DNA of 23,127 nucleotides from Sva-07 sp964549065 (GTDB taxonomy: Bacteria; Actinomycetota; Acidimicrobiia; Acidimicrobiales; Ilumatobacteraceae): contig CAZJUC010000025.1 of assembly GCA_964549065.1 (NCBI GenBank), positions 1-23,127 on the forward strand, read 5' to 3'. The number at the start of each line of letters is the position of its first letter. Within the stretch, counting starts at the first letter, position 1. Shown in pieces: positions 14,846-22,343 of this stretch. A program made the position numbers and the translations under genes. The notes under the pieces were generated by a model. That model had not been told where the DNA came from. It searched no databases and was given only the letters and a program-made list of their open reading frames with translations.

Positions 14846-15675
14846 GCGTGCGCCGGGTGGCGGCGCTGATCGGATCTCCGGTCGAGCACAGCCTGTCACC
14901 GGTGATCCACCAGGCGGCCTTCGATGCCGCCGACGTCCCTTGGTCCTACGCCGCGTTCGACGTGGCGGCCGGACACGCCGACGCAGCCCTCGGAGCCATG
15001 CGAACGCTGGGCCTCGCCGGTCTCTCGGTGACGATGCCGCACAAGCACGACGTCGCTGCGGCCGTGGACCGTCTCGATGCGGCCGCTGCCGCGTTGCGGT
15101 CGTGCAACACGGTCAGCTGGAACGGCGACGAGCTCGTGGGTTCGAGTACCGACGGCGCCGGTCTCGTCGCATCGCTGGCCGAGGACGGCATCGATGTCGC
15201 CGGCACGAAGGTCGCCGTGATCGGTGCCGGAGGGGCCGCGCGTTCGGTGATCGATGCACTCGGACGTGCTGGCGCCGGATCGATCCGGGTGGTGAACCGG
15301 ACGCCCGAACGTGCAGCGTCGGCATGCCGGCTGGCGGCGGTCGCGGCGGTCGGCGACGCCGACGACATCGCCCGGGCCGACGTGGTGGTCAACGCATCGA
15401 GTGTGGGGATGGGCGTCGACCCGAGCTCGGCACGACCGGACGACCTTCCGTGCGATCCGGCGCTGTTCGATCCCGGTCAGGTGGTCGTCGACCTGGTCTA
15501 CCATCCGCTGCTGACCGCCTGGCTGGCGGAGGCCGAACGCGCCGGCGCCCGCGCGGTCGACGGCCTCGGCATGCTGATCCACCAGGCGGCACTGCAACAG
15601 GAGATCTGGCTGGCCCGACGTCCCGACGTCCGCGTGATGCGGCGTGCCGCCGAGGAGGCGCTGGCCGCGCGATGA
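14842..15675 (+). CDS. aroE: Shikimate dehydrogenase
   Basis: This 277-residue enzyme reduces 3-dehydroshikimate to shikimate with NADPH. The substrate site shows GSPVEHSLSP near the N-terminus, catalytic K68 in TMPHKHD and D104 in SSTDGAG. The nucleotide-binding loop is GAGGAARSV, followed by VNRTPERA, whose Asn-Arg-Thr favours NADPH. The C-terminal LIHQAALQ segment is also present. The GTG at 14842 overlaps the mltG stop in a GTGA. It ends 37 bases before aroC, the only real gap in the chain from alaS to aroB, and that gap contains a probable promoter. Function is confident; YdiB-like or quinate activities are less likely given the aro neighbours. Confidence 0.96.
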   Translation: MSVRRVAALIGSPVEHSLSPVIHQAAFDAADVPWSYAAFDVAAGHADAALGAMRTLGLAGLSVTMPHKHDVAAAVDRLDAAAAALRSCNTVSWNGDELVGSSTDGAGLVASLAEDGIDVAGTKVAVIGAGGAARSVIDALGRAGAGSIRVVNRTPERAASACRLAAVAAVGDADDIARADVVVNASSVGMGVDPSSARPDDLPCDPALFDPGQVVVDLVYHPLLTAWLAEAERAGARAVDGLGMLIHQAALQQEIWLARRPDVRVMRRAAEEALAAR

Positions 15676-15699
15676 CCTCGGCTCGCCGGTGCCCGGCGG

Positions 15700-15705
15700 T
15701 AGCCT
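15700..15705 (+). promoter_or_regulatory. -10 hexamer TAGCCT, internal leaderless promoter of aroC
   Basis: TAGCCT matches TANNNT and ends seven bases before the aroC ATG at 15713. The bases between, CGGGCCG, give no ribosome-binding site. It occupies the single gap in the overlapping gene chain, so aroC-aroK-aroB may form their own transcription unit inside the larger block. Confidence 0.55.
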
Positions 15706-15712
15706 CGGGCCG

Positions 15713-16879
15713 ATGTTGCGGTATCTGACGGCGGGCGAATCCCACGGGCAGGCGCTCGTCGTCGTGATGGAGGGCCTCCCGGCGGGCCTGCCGATCACCG
15801 TCGAGCAGATCCAGACCGAGATGGGCCGTCGCCGGCTCGGTTACGGCCGCGGGCCGCGGCAACGCTTCGAAGCGGACGAACTCACACTGATCGGCGGTGT
15901 GCGCCACGGCCGCACCCTCGGCTCGCCGGTGGCCATCGAGATCAAGAACAGCGAGTGGTTCCGCAGCGACAAGTGGCACGAGGAGATGAGCCCGGCGCCC
16001 GGTGCCACCAAGTCACCGCTCACCCAGGTGCGTCCCGGCCATGCCGATCTCGCCGGCATGCAGAAGTACGGGTTCACCGACGCTCGCGACGTGCTCGAGC
16101 GGGCGAGTGCCCGCGAGACCGCTGCCCGAGTCGCGGCAGGTGCGGTCGCCAAGGCGCTGCTGTCGCACCTCGGCGTCGAGATCATCTCCCACGTCATCCA
16201 GATGGGTGCCGCCCGGGTCCCGCCCGAGGCTGCTCGGCCCACCCCCGATCTGCTCGATCGGGTCGACGACAACCAGGTGCGCTGCTTCGACCTCGCAACC
16301 GGCGAGGCGATGATCACCGAGGTCAAGGCGGCGGCGAAGGCCGGCGACTCGCTCGGCGGTGTGGTCGAGGTGCTCGGCTTCGGTGTCCCGGTCGGGCTGG
16401 GCAGCCACGTCCACTGGGACCGCAAGCTCGATTCTCTGCTGGCCCAGGCGATCATGAGCATCCAGGCGGTCAAGGGCGTCGAGATCGGCGACGGCTTCGA
16501 CGTCGCGGGGCGTCGCGGCAGTGTCGCGCACGATCCGATCTCGTGGGATGCGGATGCGAGCGAGTACCGGCGGGGGAGCACCCTGGCCGGTGGCACCGAG
16601 GGCGGTATCTCCACCGGCGAACTCCTGGTCGTGCGCGCCGCGATGAAACCGCTGGCGACGCTCAACGTCCCGACACTCGAGACGGTGGACACCGTCACCA
16701 AGGAATCGACGGTGTCGTTCAAGGAACGCACCGACGTCACGGCCGTTCCGGCGATGGGTGTCGTCGCCGAGACGATGGTGGCGCTGGTGTTGGCGGCCGA
16801 GGCGCAACGCAAGTTCGGGGGCGACTCCCTCGACGAGTTCGTCCGCAACGCCGAGGCGTTCACGGCGACGTTGCCGTGA
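15713..16879 (+). CDS. aroC: Chorismate synthase
   Basis: This 388-residue FMN-dependent enzyme converts 5-enolpyruvylshikimate 3-phosphate to chorismate. Conserved segments appear in order: GESHGQALVVVMEGLPAG at the start, RRLGYGRGPRQRFEADE, GVRHGRTLGSPVA, then RPGHADLAGMQKYG and DARDVLERASARETAARVA. The C-terminal part has GGTEGGISTGE and an FMN-site histidine region. Length is normal. The ATG at 15713 begins directly at the family's MLRYLTAGES N-terminus and follows a -10 element by seven bases. Its TGA overlaps the aroK GTG. No flavin reductase is adjacent. Confidence 0.98.
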   Translation: MLRYLTAGESHGQALVVVMEGLPAGLPITVEQIQTEMGRRRLGYGRGPRQRFEADELTLIGGVRHGRTLGSPVAIEIKNSEWFRSDKWHEEMSPAPGATKSPLTQVRPGHADLAGMQKYGFTDARDVLERASARETAARVAAGAVAKALLSHLGVEIISHVIQMGAARVPPEAARPTPDLLDRVDDNQVRCFDLATGEAMITEVKAAAKAGDSLGGVVEVLGFGVPVGLGSHVHWDRKLDSLLAQAIMSIQAVKGVEIGDGFDVAGRRGSVAHDPISWDADASEYRRGSTLAGGTEGGISTGELLVVRAAMKPLATLNVPTLETVDTVTKESTVSFKERTDVTAVPAMGVVAETMVALVLAAEAQRKFGGDSLDEFVRNAEAFTATLP

Positions 16880-17382
16880 CGCACCTGGTCCTCGTCGGGA
16901 TGATGGGGGTGGGCAAGTCGACGGTGGGACGGTTGGTCGCTGCCGAACTCGATCGACCGTTGTTCGACTCCGACGAGATGATCGAGGCGCGCACCGGCCG
17001 CACCGTGCGCGAGATCTGGTCGACCGACGGCGAGGCAGCATTCCGGGCGCTCGAGACCGAGACGCTGCGCGATGCGCTCGCCGAGCAGGAACCGTCGGTG
17101 ATCGCCGCTGCCGGTGGCGTGGTGCTCGACGAATCGAACCGTTCGGCCCTGCAGAGCCCGGACGCCCAGGTGGTGTGGCTGTTGGCCGACGTCGAGGTCC
17201 TCGTCGAACGGGTTCGCAACGGCATGCACCGGCCGCTGCTCGACGACGACCCCGAAACGGTGCTGCGGTCGTTGTACGAGGTGCGCGCACCGCTCTACCA
17301 GGAGGTCGCCGACGCCGTCGTCTCGGTCGACAACCGTACACCGACCGATGTGGCCAAGGCGGTGCTGCGATGCGTCGCGTGA
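16876..17382 (+). CDS. aroK: Shikimate kinase
   Basis: This 168-residue P-loop kinase phosphorylates shikimate at the 3-hydroxyl. The Walker A loop GMMGVGKST is at residues 8-16, the shikimate-binding acidic pair is D31 and D33 (FDSDEMIE), FRALE supplies the arginine at about 57, and AAGGGVVL is the Gly-rich strand. The lid has an arginine near HRPLL. The GTG at 16876 overlaps the aroC stop (GTGA). An extended reading frame runs upstream through aroC but is only the shadow of that gene. The 3' end overlaps aroB by 13 or 4 bases depending on the aroB start. Confidence 0.97.
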   Translation: MTHLVLVGMMGVGKSTVGRLVAAELDRPLFDSDEMIEARTGRTVREIWSTDGEAAFRALETETLRDALAEQEPSVIAAAGGVVLDESNRSALQSPDAQVVWLLADVEVLVERVRNGMHRPLLDDDPETVLRSLYEVRAPLYQEVADAVVSVDNRTPTDVAKAVLRCVA

Positions 17383-18377
17383 CCGTCCCACTCGCCGACC
17401 GCGCGTACGAGGTGGTGATCGGGGAGGGCGCCATCGGTGAACTCGACGCGTTGTTGCCGGCATCGGCACGACGGGTCGCCGTGGTGACGCAGGACGCCAT
17501 CCCGCTCGAGGTGTCGCTACCTGGCCGGGAGGTCGAGACCTACGTGGTCGGCGCCGGTGAGGCGGCGAAGTCGCTGGGCACCATCGAGACCCTGGTGCGC
17601 GGCTTCGCCCGCCAGGGTCTGACCCGTCGTGACGTCGTGGTGGGGCTCGGGGGCGGCATGGTCACCGACATCGCCGGGTTCGCGGCGGCGTCGTGGCATC
17701 GAGGTACTCCGGTGGTGCACGTGGCGACCACGTTGCTCGGCATGGTCGATGCGGCGATCGGGGGCAAGACCGGCGTCAATCTGCCCGAGGGCAAGAACCT
17801 CGTCGGCGCGTTCTGGCAGCCGTCGGGTGTGATCTGTGATCTCGATGCGCTGACGTCACTGCCGGCCCGGGAGACGCGTTGCGGTCTCGGTGAGATGTCG
17901 AAGTACCACTTCCTCACCGGCGACGACCTGCTGGCGATGCCGCTCGACGAGCGCATCGCCCGGTGCATCGAGATCAAGGCCGAGGTGGTCGCCTCCGACG
18001 AGCGCGAGGGTGGGCGCCGGGCGCTGCTGAACTACGGCCACACCCTCGCCCACGCCATCGAGATCGCCACCGATCACGACATCGCCCACGGCGAGGCTGT
18101 CGCGATCGGCCTGGTCTTCGCGTCGGAGCTGGCACTCGAACTCGGCCGGATCGACCAGGCGATCGTCGACGAGCACCGCAGCGTGGTGGCGGGGGAGTAC
18201 GGGCTGCGAATCACCCCGCCCGAAGGTCTCGATGTCGGTGAGCTGATGGATCTGATGGCGCGCGACAAGAAGGCGCTCGACGGGTTGACATTCGTGCTCG
18301 ACGGCCCCGACGGTGTCGAAGTGGTCGAACACGTCCCCGAGCCCGCCGTCCGCTCGACCCTCGAACGGTTCGTGTGA
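17370..18377 (+). CDS. aroB: 3-dehydroquinate synthase
   Basis: This 335-residue NAD- and metal-dependent enzyme makes 3-dehydroquinate from DAHP, the second shikimate-pathway step. The NAD loop reads GLGGGMVTDIAGFAA, followed by TTLLGMVDAAIGGKTGVN and GKNLVGAFWQP. The metal ligands are E175 (GEMSKYH), H224 (NYGHTLAHA) and H240 (HGEAVAIG). DKKALDG near the end is also typical. Two starts compete: the ATG at 17370, inside aroK, and a GTG at 17379 that would give the same GTGA overlap used by the neighbours. The protein is slightly short for the family, but no motif is missing. Confidence 0.97.
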   Translation: MRRVTVPLADRAYEVVIGEGAIGELDALLPASARRVAVVTQDAIPLEVSLPGREVETYVVGAGEAAKSLGTIETLVRGFARQGLTRRDVVVGLGGGMVTDIAGFAAASWHRGTPVVHVATTLLGMVDAAIGGKTGVNLPEGKNLVGAFWQPSGVICDLDALTSLPARETRCGLGEMSKYHFLTGDDLLAMPLDERIARCIEIKAEVVASDEREGGRRALLNYGHTLAHAIEIATDHDIAHGEAVAIGLVFASELALELGRIDQAIVDEHRSVVAGEYGLRITPPEGLDVGELMDLMARDKKALDGLTFVLDGPDGVEVVEHVPEPAVRSTLERFV

Positions 18378-18383
18378 CGACCG

Positions 18384-19499
18384 GTGTCGGGCACCGACCG
18401 TCACACGCCGATCGACCATGCGGCGCGGGTGGCGACGATCCAGTCGCGCCTGGCGTTGGGCAACGGGTGCGACGCACTGCTGTTCACCGATCTGGTCGAC
18501 GTGCGCTGGCTGACCGGGTTCACCGGCTCGAACGGCTGGGCCGTGCTGACCGCCGATGATCTGATCCTCGGTACCGACGGCCGCTACGGCGAGCGCGCCC
18601 GCTCGGAGGCCGCACAGGCGGGGGCCACGGTGATTGCCGAGACGTCCCGGGTGAGACTCCACGAGCGGCTGGTCGAGTCGCTGACCAGGGCGCGGTCGGT
18701 CGGTCTCGACCCGACCTCGACGAGCCACGCCGAGTGGCGGCGACTCGCCGAGGAGATCGCGCTGGAACCGACCGACTCGCTCGTCGGGCTCCAACGCCGG
18801 ATCAAGGACGCGGCGGAGATCGAACGGATGGCGGCCGCCGCAGCGGCGGCCGATGCTGCGCTGGTCGAGGTCGAGCCGATGCTGTTCGCCACCGTCGACG
18901 TGCCGGTCACCGAGGCCGATGTCCGCAACGAACTCGAGTACCGGATGCGCCTCCACGGCGCCGACGACCGGAGCTACGACACGATCGTCGCCAGCGGGCC
19001 CGACCACGCCGCTCGTCCTCACCACGAGGCCACCCGGCGGACCATCGTGGAGGGCGACACCGTCATCATCGACGTCGGCGCCCTGGTCGACGGCTACCAC
19101 TCCGACATGACGAGGTCGTACGTGATCGGCGAACCGACCGCCGAGCAACGCGAGACCTACGCGCTCGTCGAGGCTGCGCATCGCGCCGGGATCGCTGCGC
19201 TCGCCCCCGGCGTGGCGGTGCGCGACGTCGACGGCGCGTGTCGCGACCTGTTCGGCGAGGCGGGCCGTGGCGACTGGTACCTGCACGGCACCGGACACGG
19301 CGTCGGCCTCGTCATCCACGAGGCGCCGTTCCATTCGCAAGCGTCCGAGGACGAGTTGGCAGCCGGAAACGTGGTGACCGTCGAGCCGGGCCTCTATCGT
19401 GTCGGCTTCGGTGGATTCCGAATCGAGGACCTCCTCGTCGTCACCGAAACCGGCTCGGAGCCGCTCACCCACGCGGTGTCGCGACCGTTCCCGGGCTGA
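18384..19499 (+). CDS. M24 family Xaa-Pro peptidase
   Basis: This 371-residue protein has an N-terminal creatinase-like domain (about 1-140), which includes FTGSNGWAVLT, and a C-terminal pita-bread metallopeptidase domain. All five metal ligands are present: D230, D241 (YHSDMTR), H305 (GTGHGVG), E334 (VEPGLY) and E348 (RIEDLL). Such enzymes cleave the bond before proline. Its place just upstream of efp, whose product rescues ribosomes on polyproline, is a conserved arrangement in many Gram-positive bacteria. The GTG at 18384 lies six bases after the aroB stop. Aminopeptidase or dipeptidase activity (PepP or PepQ) cannot be separated here, so no symbol is given. Confidence 0.94.
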   Translation: MSGTDRHTPIDHAARVATIQSRLALGNGCDALLFTDLVDVRWLTGFTGSNGWAVLTADDLILGTDGRYGERARSEAAQAGATVIAETSRVRLHERLVESLTRARSVGLDPTSTSHAEWRRLAEEIALEPTDSLVGLQRRIKDAAEIERMAAAAAAADAALVEVEPMLFATVDVPVTEADVRNELEYRMRLHGADDRSYDTIVASGPDHAARPHHEATRRTIVEGDTVIIDVGALVDGYHSDMTRSYVIGEPTAEQRETYALVEAAHRAGIAALAPGVAVRDVDGACRDLFGEAGRGDWYLHGTGHGVGLVIHEAPFHSQASEDELAAGNVVTVEPGLYRVGFGGFRIEDLLVVTETGSEPLTHAVSRPFPG

Positions 19500-19521
19500 A
19501 CACCGATCGAAGGACACGACC

Positions 19522-20085
19522 ATGCCGCAGATTTCCGTGAACGACCTGAAGAACGGAATCACCCTCGAACTCGACAACGGACTGTTCCAGGTCGTCGAGT
19601 TCCAGCACGTCAAGCCGGGCAAGGGTGGCGCCTTCGTGCGCACCAAGATCCGCAATGCTCGCACCGGTGCCGTGATCGACAAGACCTTCAATGCCGGTAT
19701 CAAGGTCGAGCAGGCGATCGTCGATCGACAGGACATGCAGTTCCTGTACAAGGACGGCGACGACTACGTGTTCATGAACACCTCGACGTACGACCAGATG
19801 AACGTGCCCCACGCCGCGCTCGGTGACGCCGCCGACTACCTGACCGAGCAGATGATCGCCCAGATCGCGCTGTACCAGGGTGAGATCATCGGTGTCGAGA
19901 TCGCTGCGTCGGTCGAGCTGACGATCGCCGAGACCGAGCCGGGCGTGCAGGGTGACCGGGTGTCCGGCGCCCGCAAGCCGGCCACGCTCGAGACCGGCAA
20001 GGTGCTCCAGGTACCGTTGTTCGTGGAGCCGGGCGACAAGATCAAGGTCGACACCCGCACCGGCGACTACATCACACGCGTCTGA
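19522..20085 (+). CDS. efp: Elongation factor P
   Basis: This 187-residue protein has the KOW-like N-terminal domain and two OB domains of EF-P, which relieves ribosome stalling at consecutive prolines. The functional loop is VKPGKGGAFVR with K34 at the tip, the residue modified in some bacteria; no EpmA or EpmB homologue is in the window. GDKIKVDTRTGDYITRV is the conserved C-terminus. The ATG at 19522 is well supported by AAGGA seven bases upstream, one of the clearest ribosome-binding sites in the window. It lies 22 bases after the peptidase stop and 17 bases before nusB. Confidence 0.98.
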   Translation: MPQISVNDLKNGITLELDNGLFQVVEFQHVKPGKGGAFVRTKIRNARTGAVIDKTFNAGIKVEQAIVDRQDMQFLYKDGDDYVFMNTSTYDQMNVPHAALGDAADYLTEQMIAQIALYQGEIIGVEIAASVELTIAETEPGVQGDRVSGARKPATLETGKVLQVPLFVEPGDKIKVDTRTGDYITRV

Positions 20086-20102
20086 GGGGTCATCGAGACA
20101 CC

Positions 20103-20510
20103 ATGGCTGCCATGCCGCGCCCCGACGACCGATCCGACGCGCGTGAACGCGCCCTGTACCTGCTGTACGAGGCGTATTCGAAGGGGATCACACCCGCCGA
20201 CGCATTGGCGCTGCAGGTCCTGGAACCAGATGAACTCACGGTGTTGCTGGTCACCGGCGTGGGCGAGCACGTGGAGCAGCTCGACGCCGCGATCGGCGCG
20301 CGTGCGAAGGGGTGGACGCTGGCTCGCATGCCGGTGCTGGATCTCAACGTGCTGCGACTCGGCGCCTTCGAGCTGGCCCACCGCGCCGATGTGCCGGTCG
20401 CCGTGGCGATCGACGAAGCGGTCGAGCTGGCCAAGCGGTTCTCCACCGACGACAGCGGCAAGTTCGTCAACGGTGTGCTCTCGGCGCTGGTGTCCGACCT
20501 GCGAGCCTGA
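20103..20510 (+). CDS. nusB: Transcription antitermination protein NusB
   Basis: This 135-residue all-helical protein binds boxA RNA with S10 (NusE) and supports rRNA transcription and processing. Typical features are ARERALYLLYEAY near the N-terminus, then RMPVLDLNVLRLGAFEL and VPVAVAIDEAVELAKRF, ending with SGKFVNGVLSAL. Length matches the family. The ATG at 20103 is used; MPRPDD, an in-frame ATG nine bases later, is an alternative. It follows efp as in most actinobacteria. PyrR, which often follows nusB, is not here. A GC-rich imperfect hairpin follows the stop. Confidence 0.96.
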   Translation: MAAMPRPDDRSDARERALYLLYEAYSKGITPADALALQVLEPDELTVLLVTGVGEHVEQLDAAIGARAKGWTLARMPVLDLNVLRLGAFELAHRADVPVAVAIDEAVELAKRFSTDDSGKFVNGVLSALVSDLRA

Positions 20511-20529
20511 GCTGCGGGTTCCCGCTCGA

Positions 20530-20574
20530 TCTGCGCCCCGCACGTCTCGGAAGCCGGGACGCAGGGGGCACAGA
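20530..20574 (+). terminator. Imperfect GC-rich hairpin after nusB
   Basis: The arms 20530-20550 and 20554-20574 can pair around a three-base loop. The pairs are TCTG with CAGA, GCCCC with GGGGC, and GTCTCGG with CCGGGAC (one G-U), interrupted by small internal loops. It starts 20 bases after the nusB stop and lacks a T-tract. It could end the housekeeping transcript. The remainder of the 135-base gap before the next gene shows no other clear signal. Confidence 0.4.
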
Positions 20575-20645
20575 TGTCGCGGTGGGACGCAGCGGGCGCA
20601 GACGGATGCTCGCCCGGTGAGCTGTCGGGCTGCGAAAGTGGTGCG

Positions 20646-22199
20646 GTGAGCGACTCGACGGTGGCGACGCTCGTCGCGGAGACGACGGACGAGCCCGCCG
20701 TCGAGGCGCGCTGGTGGCATCGCGTGACGCCACCGACCGCCCCGCAGGTGTTCCTCGCCGGGGTCGTGGCGATCTGGACCTGGTACTTCTCGGTCAGGTC
20801 GCTGAACATCCACCACGCGTTGGGCACCGCCACCTACGACTCCGCCCTCTACGACCAGGGGATGTGGCTGCTGTCGCGGTTCGACGCACCGTTCGTGACG
20901 TTGATGGGTCGCAACATGTTCGGCGACCACACGTCGTTCGTGCTGCTGTTGCTGGTGCCGCTGTACTGGATCGCGCCCGGCGCCTGGATCATGTTCACGG
21001 CGCAGTCGGCTGCGATCGCCGCCGGTGCGATCCCGGTGTTCCTCTACGCCCGTAGACGGCTGGGCTCGGAGTGGTGGGCGCTGATCGCAGCGGGCACGTA
21101 CCTGCTGCATCCTGCGGTCGGTTGGACGAATCTCGAGAACTTCCACCCCGACGCGTTCCTGGGGGTGTTCGTCGGCTTCGCCATCTACGCGGCGCTCGAA
21201 CGCAAATGGCTGCTCTACGCCGTGTTCGTCGTGCTGTCGCTGATGGTGAAGGAGGACGTGTCGCTGGTGATCGTGCCGCTCGGGGTCTGGGTGGCGATCC
21301 GCCGGGACCGGCGGATCGGTCTGTTGACGATGTTCGGCAGCCTCGCCTTCATGGCGGTGGCGATGTTCGTGGTGATGCGCAGCCTGATCGGGGTGCCCAC
21401 CCGCAACGCCTGGCGGATCCCGTTCGGCGGGCTGTGGGGCCTGATCGACACGACGGTCACCAATCCCACGCAGCTCGTCGAGCATCTGCGCAGTGACGGA
21501 CGGCCGTGGTATCTCGTGCAGATGACCGCACCGTTCGCGTGGCTGTTCGCGCGCCTGCCCGACGTGGCGCTGATCGGCGGCCTGGTGATGTTCACGAACG
21601 TCCTCAGCACCTTCTGGTACCAGTACCAGGTCGAGTTCCACTACAGCCTGGTCGCGGTGCCGGCGCTGGCGATCGGCACGGTGTACGCCATCGGAGCGCT
21701 CCGGGATCGAGTGGTGACGGTCCCGGGCCGGTCGGTCCGGGTTCCCGTCCGTCGACTGGCGATCGGTCTCCTGGCGGGGGCATCGCTGCTCACGGCGTAT
21801 CTGTGGGCACCGATGCCGTGGGGGCGAACTCCGCTGTTCCACGGCAACCCCGACAGTGTGGTCGCCACCTCGGCGCGGGAGCTGTTCGAGGTGATCCCCG
21901 ACGATGCGGTGGTGTCGGCCAACTATCGACTCACGCCGCATCTCGCGCACCGCCACGAGATCTACCAGTTTCCCGTGCCGTTCCGCGTGCTGCTCTACGG
22001 TCCCGACCCGTCGCGTGAGGGCGAGCGCCTGGCCGAACGCTCCGAGCGTGTCGAGTTCGTGATGCTGCCGGTGCGTCTCGACCCACCGCTCGCCGACGAC
22101 TGGGTCGAGATCGAGGACGCCTTCGCCGAGGTGGCCCGCAACGACATCTGGGTTCTCTACGAGCGCGACCGCTCCGTCGCCCTCCCCGGTGGCCGATGA
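20646..22199 (+). CDS. DUF2079 membrane protein
   Basis: This 517-residue polytopic protein matches DUF2079, a family with GT-C glycosyltransferase-like topology but no assigned reaction as far as I know. Family landmarks are YDSALYDQGMW, GRNMFGDHTSFVLLLLVPLY, NFHPDAFLG, the MVKEDVSL acidic motif, and the C-terminal extracytoplasmic segment VVSANYRLTPHL with IYQFPVPF. About ten hydrophobic segments precede a soluble C-terminal region from about residue 400. The GTG at 20646 is preferred because the 24 residues gained from the ATG at 20574 look non-coding, although that ATG has a G-rich stretch upstream. The family sometimes lies near cell-envelope genes; the neighbours here do not help. Confidence 0.88.
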   Translation: MSDSTVATLVAETTDEPAVEARWWHRVTPPTAPQVFLAGVVAIWTWYFSVRSLNIHHALGTATYDSALYDQGMWLLSRFDAPFVTLMGRNMFGDHTSFVLLLLVPLYWIAPGAWIMFTAQSAAIAAGAIPVFLYARRRLGSEWWALIAAGTYLLHPAVGWTNLENFHPDAFLGVFVGFAIYAALERKWLLYAVFVVLSLMVKEDVSLVIVPLGVWVAIRRDRRIGLLTMFGSLAFMAVAMFVVMRSLIGVPTRNAWRIPFGGLWGLIDTTVTNPTQLVEHLRSDGRPWYLVQMTAPFAWLFARLPDVALIGGLVMFTNVLSTFWYQYQVEFHYSLVAVPALAIGTVYAIGALRDRVVTVPGRSVRVPVRRLAIGLLAGASLLTAYLWAPMPWGRTPLFHGNPDSVVATSARELFEVIPDDAVVSANYRLTPHLAHRHEIYQFPVPFRVLLYGPDPSREGERLAERSERVEFVMLPVRLDPPLADDWVEIEDAFAEVARNDIWVLYERDRSVALPGGR

Positions 22200-22247
22200 T
22201 CGTCCCGAGCGCGGTTGCCCGGGGCCGGACCCGATCGATGACCGCAT

Positions 22248-22280
22248 GCGATGAGCGAACCCCCCGGCTTCGCTCATCGC
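22248..22280. terminator. Perfect 12-bp hairpin between convergent genes
   Basis: GCGATGAGCGAA and TTCGCTCATCGC pair perfectly around a nine-base C-rich loop. The hairpin lies in the 144-base gap between the convergent ends of the DUF2079 gene and the amidohydrolase gene. There is no T-tract on either strand. A bidirectional terminator is the likely role. Nothing else recognisable is present in this gap. Confidence 0.7.
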
Positions 22281-22343
22281 CTCCGCGGCCGAGCGGGACG
22301 CGAGCGTCCATCGACGGCATCGCAGGCCTGAGCCCTGGCGTGG

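Noticed and set aside
15955..16875. An upstream extension of shikimate kinase giving a 475-residue fusion
   Set aside because: The extra part is Arg-rich shadow sequence of aroC. The kinase begins naturally at the GTG at 16876 with the P-loop at residue 8.
17856..19751. A 631-residue minus-strand frame opposite aroB and the peptidase
   Set aside because: It mirrors codon-position bias of the real genes, and no motif or start signal was seen.
20067..22277. A 736-residue minus-strand frame opposite nusB and the DUF2079 gene
   Set aside because: The translation is composed of Arg/His/Gln-rich runs with no domain, while both plus-strand genes match their families across their length.
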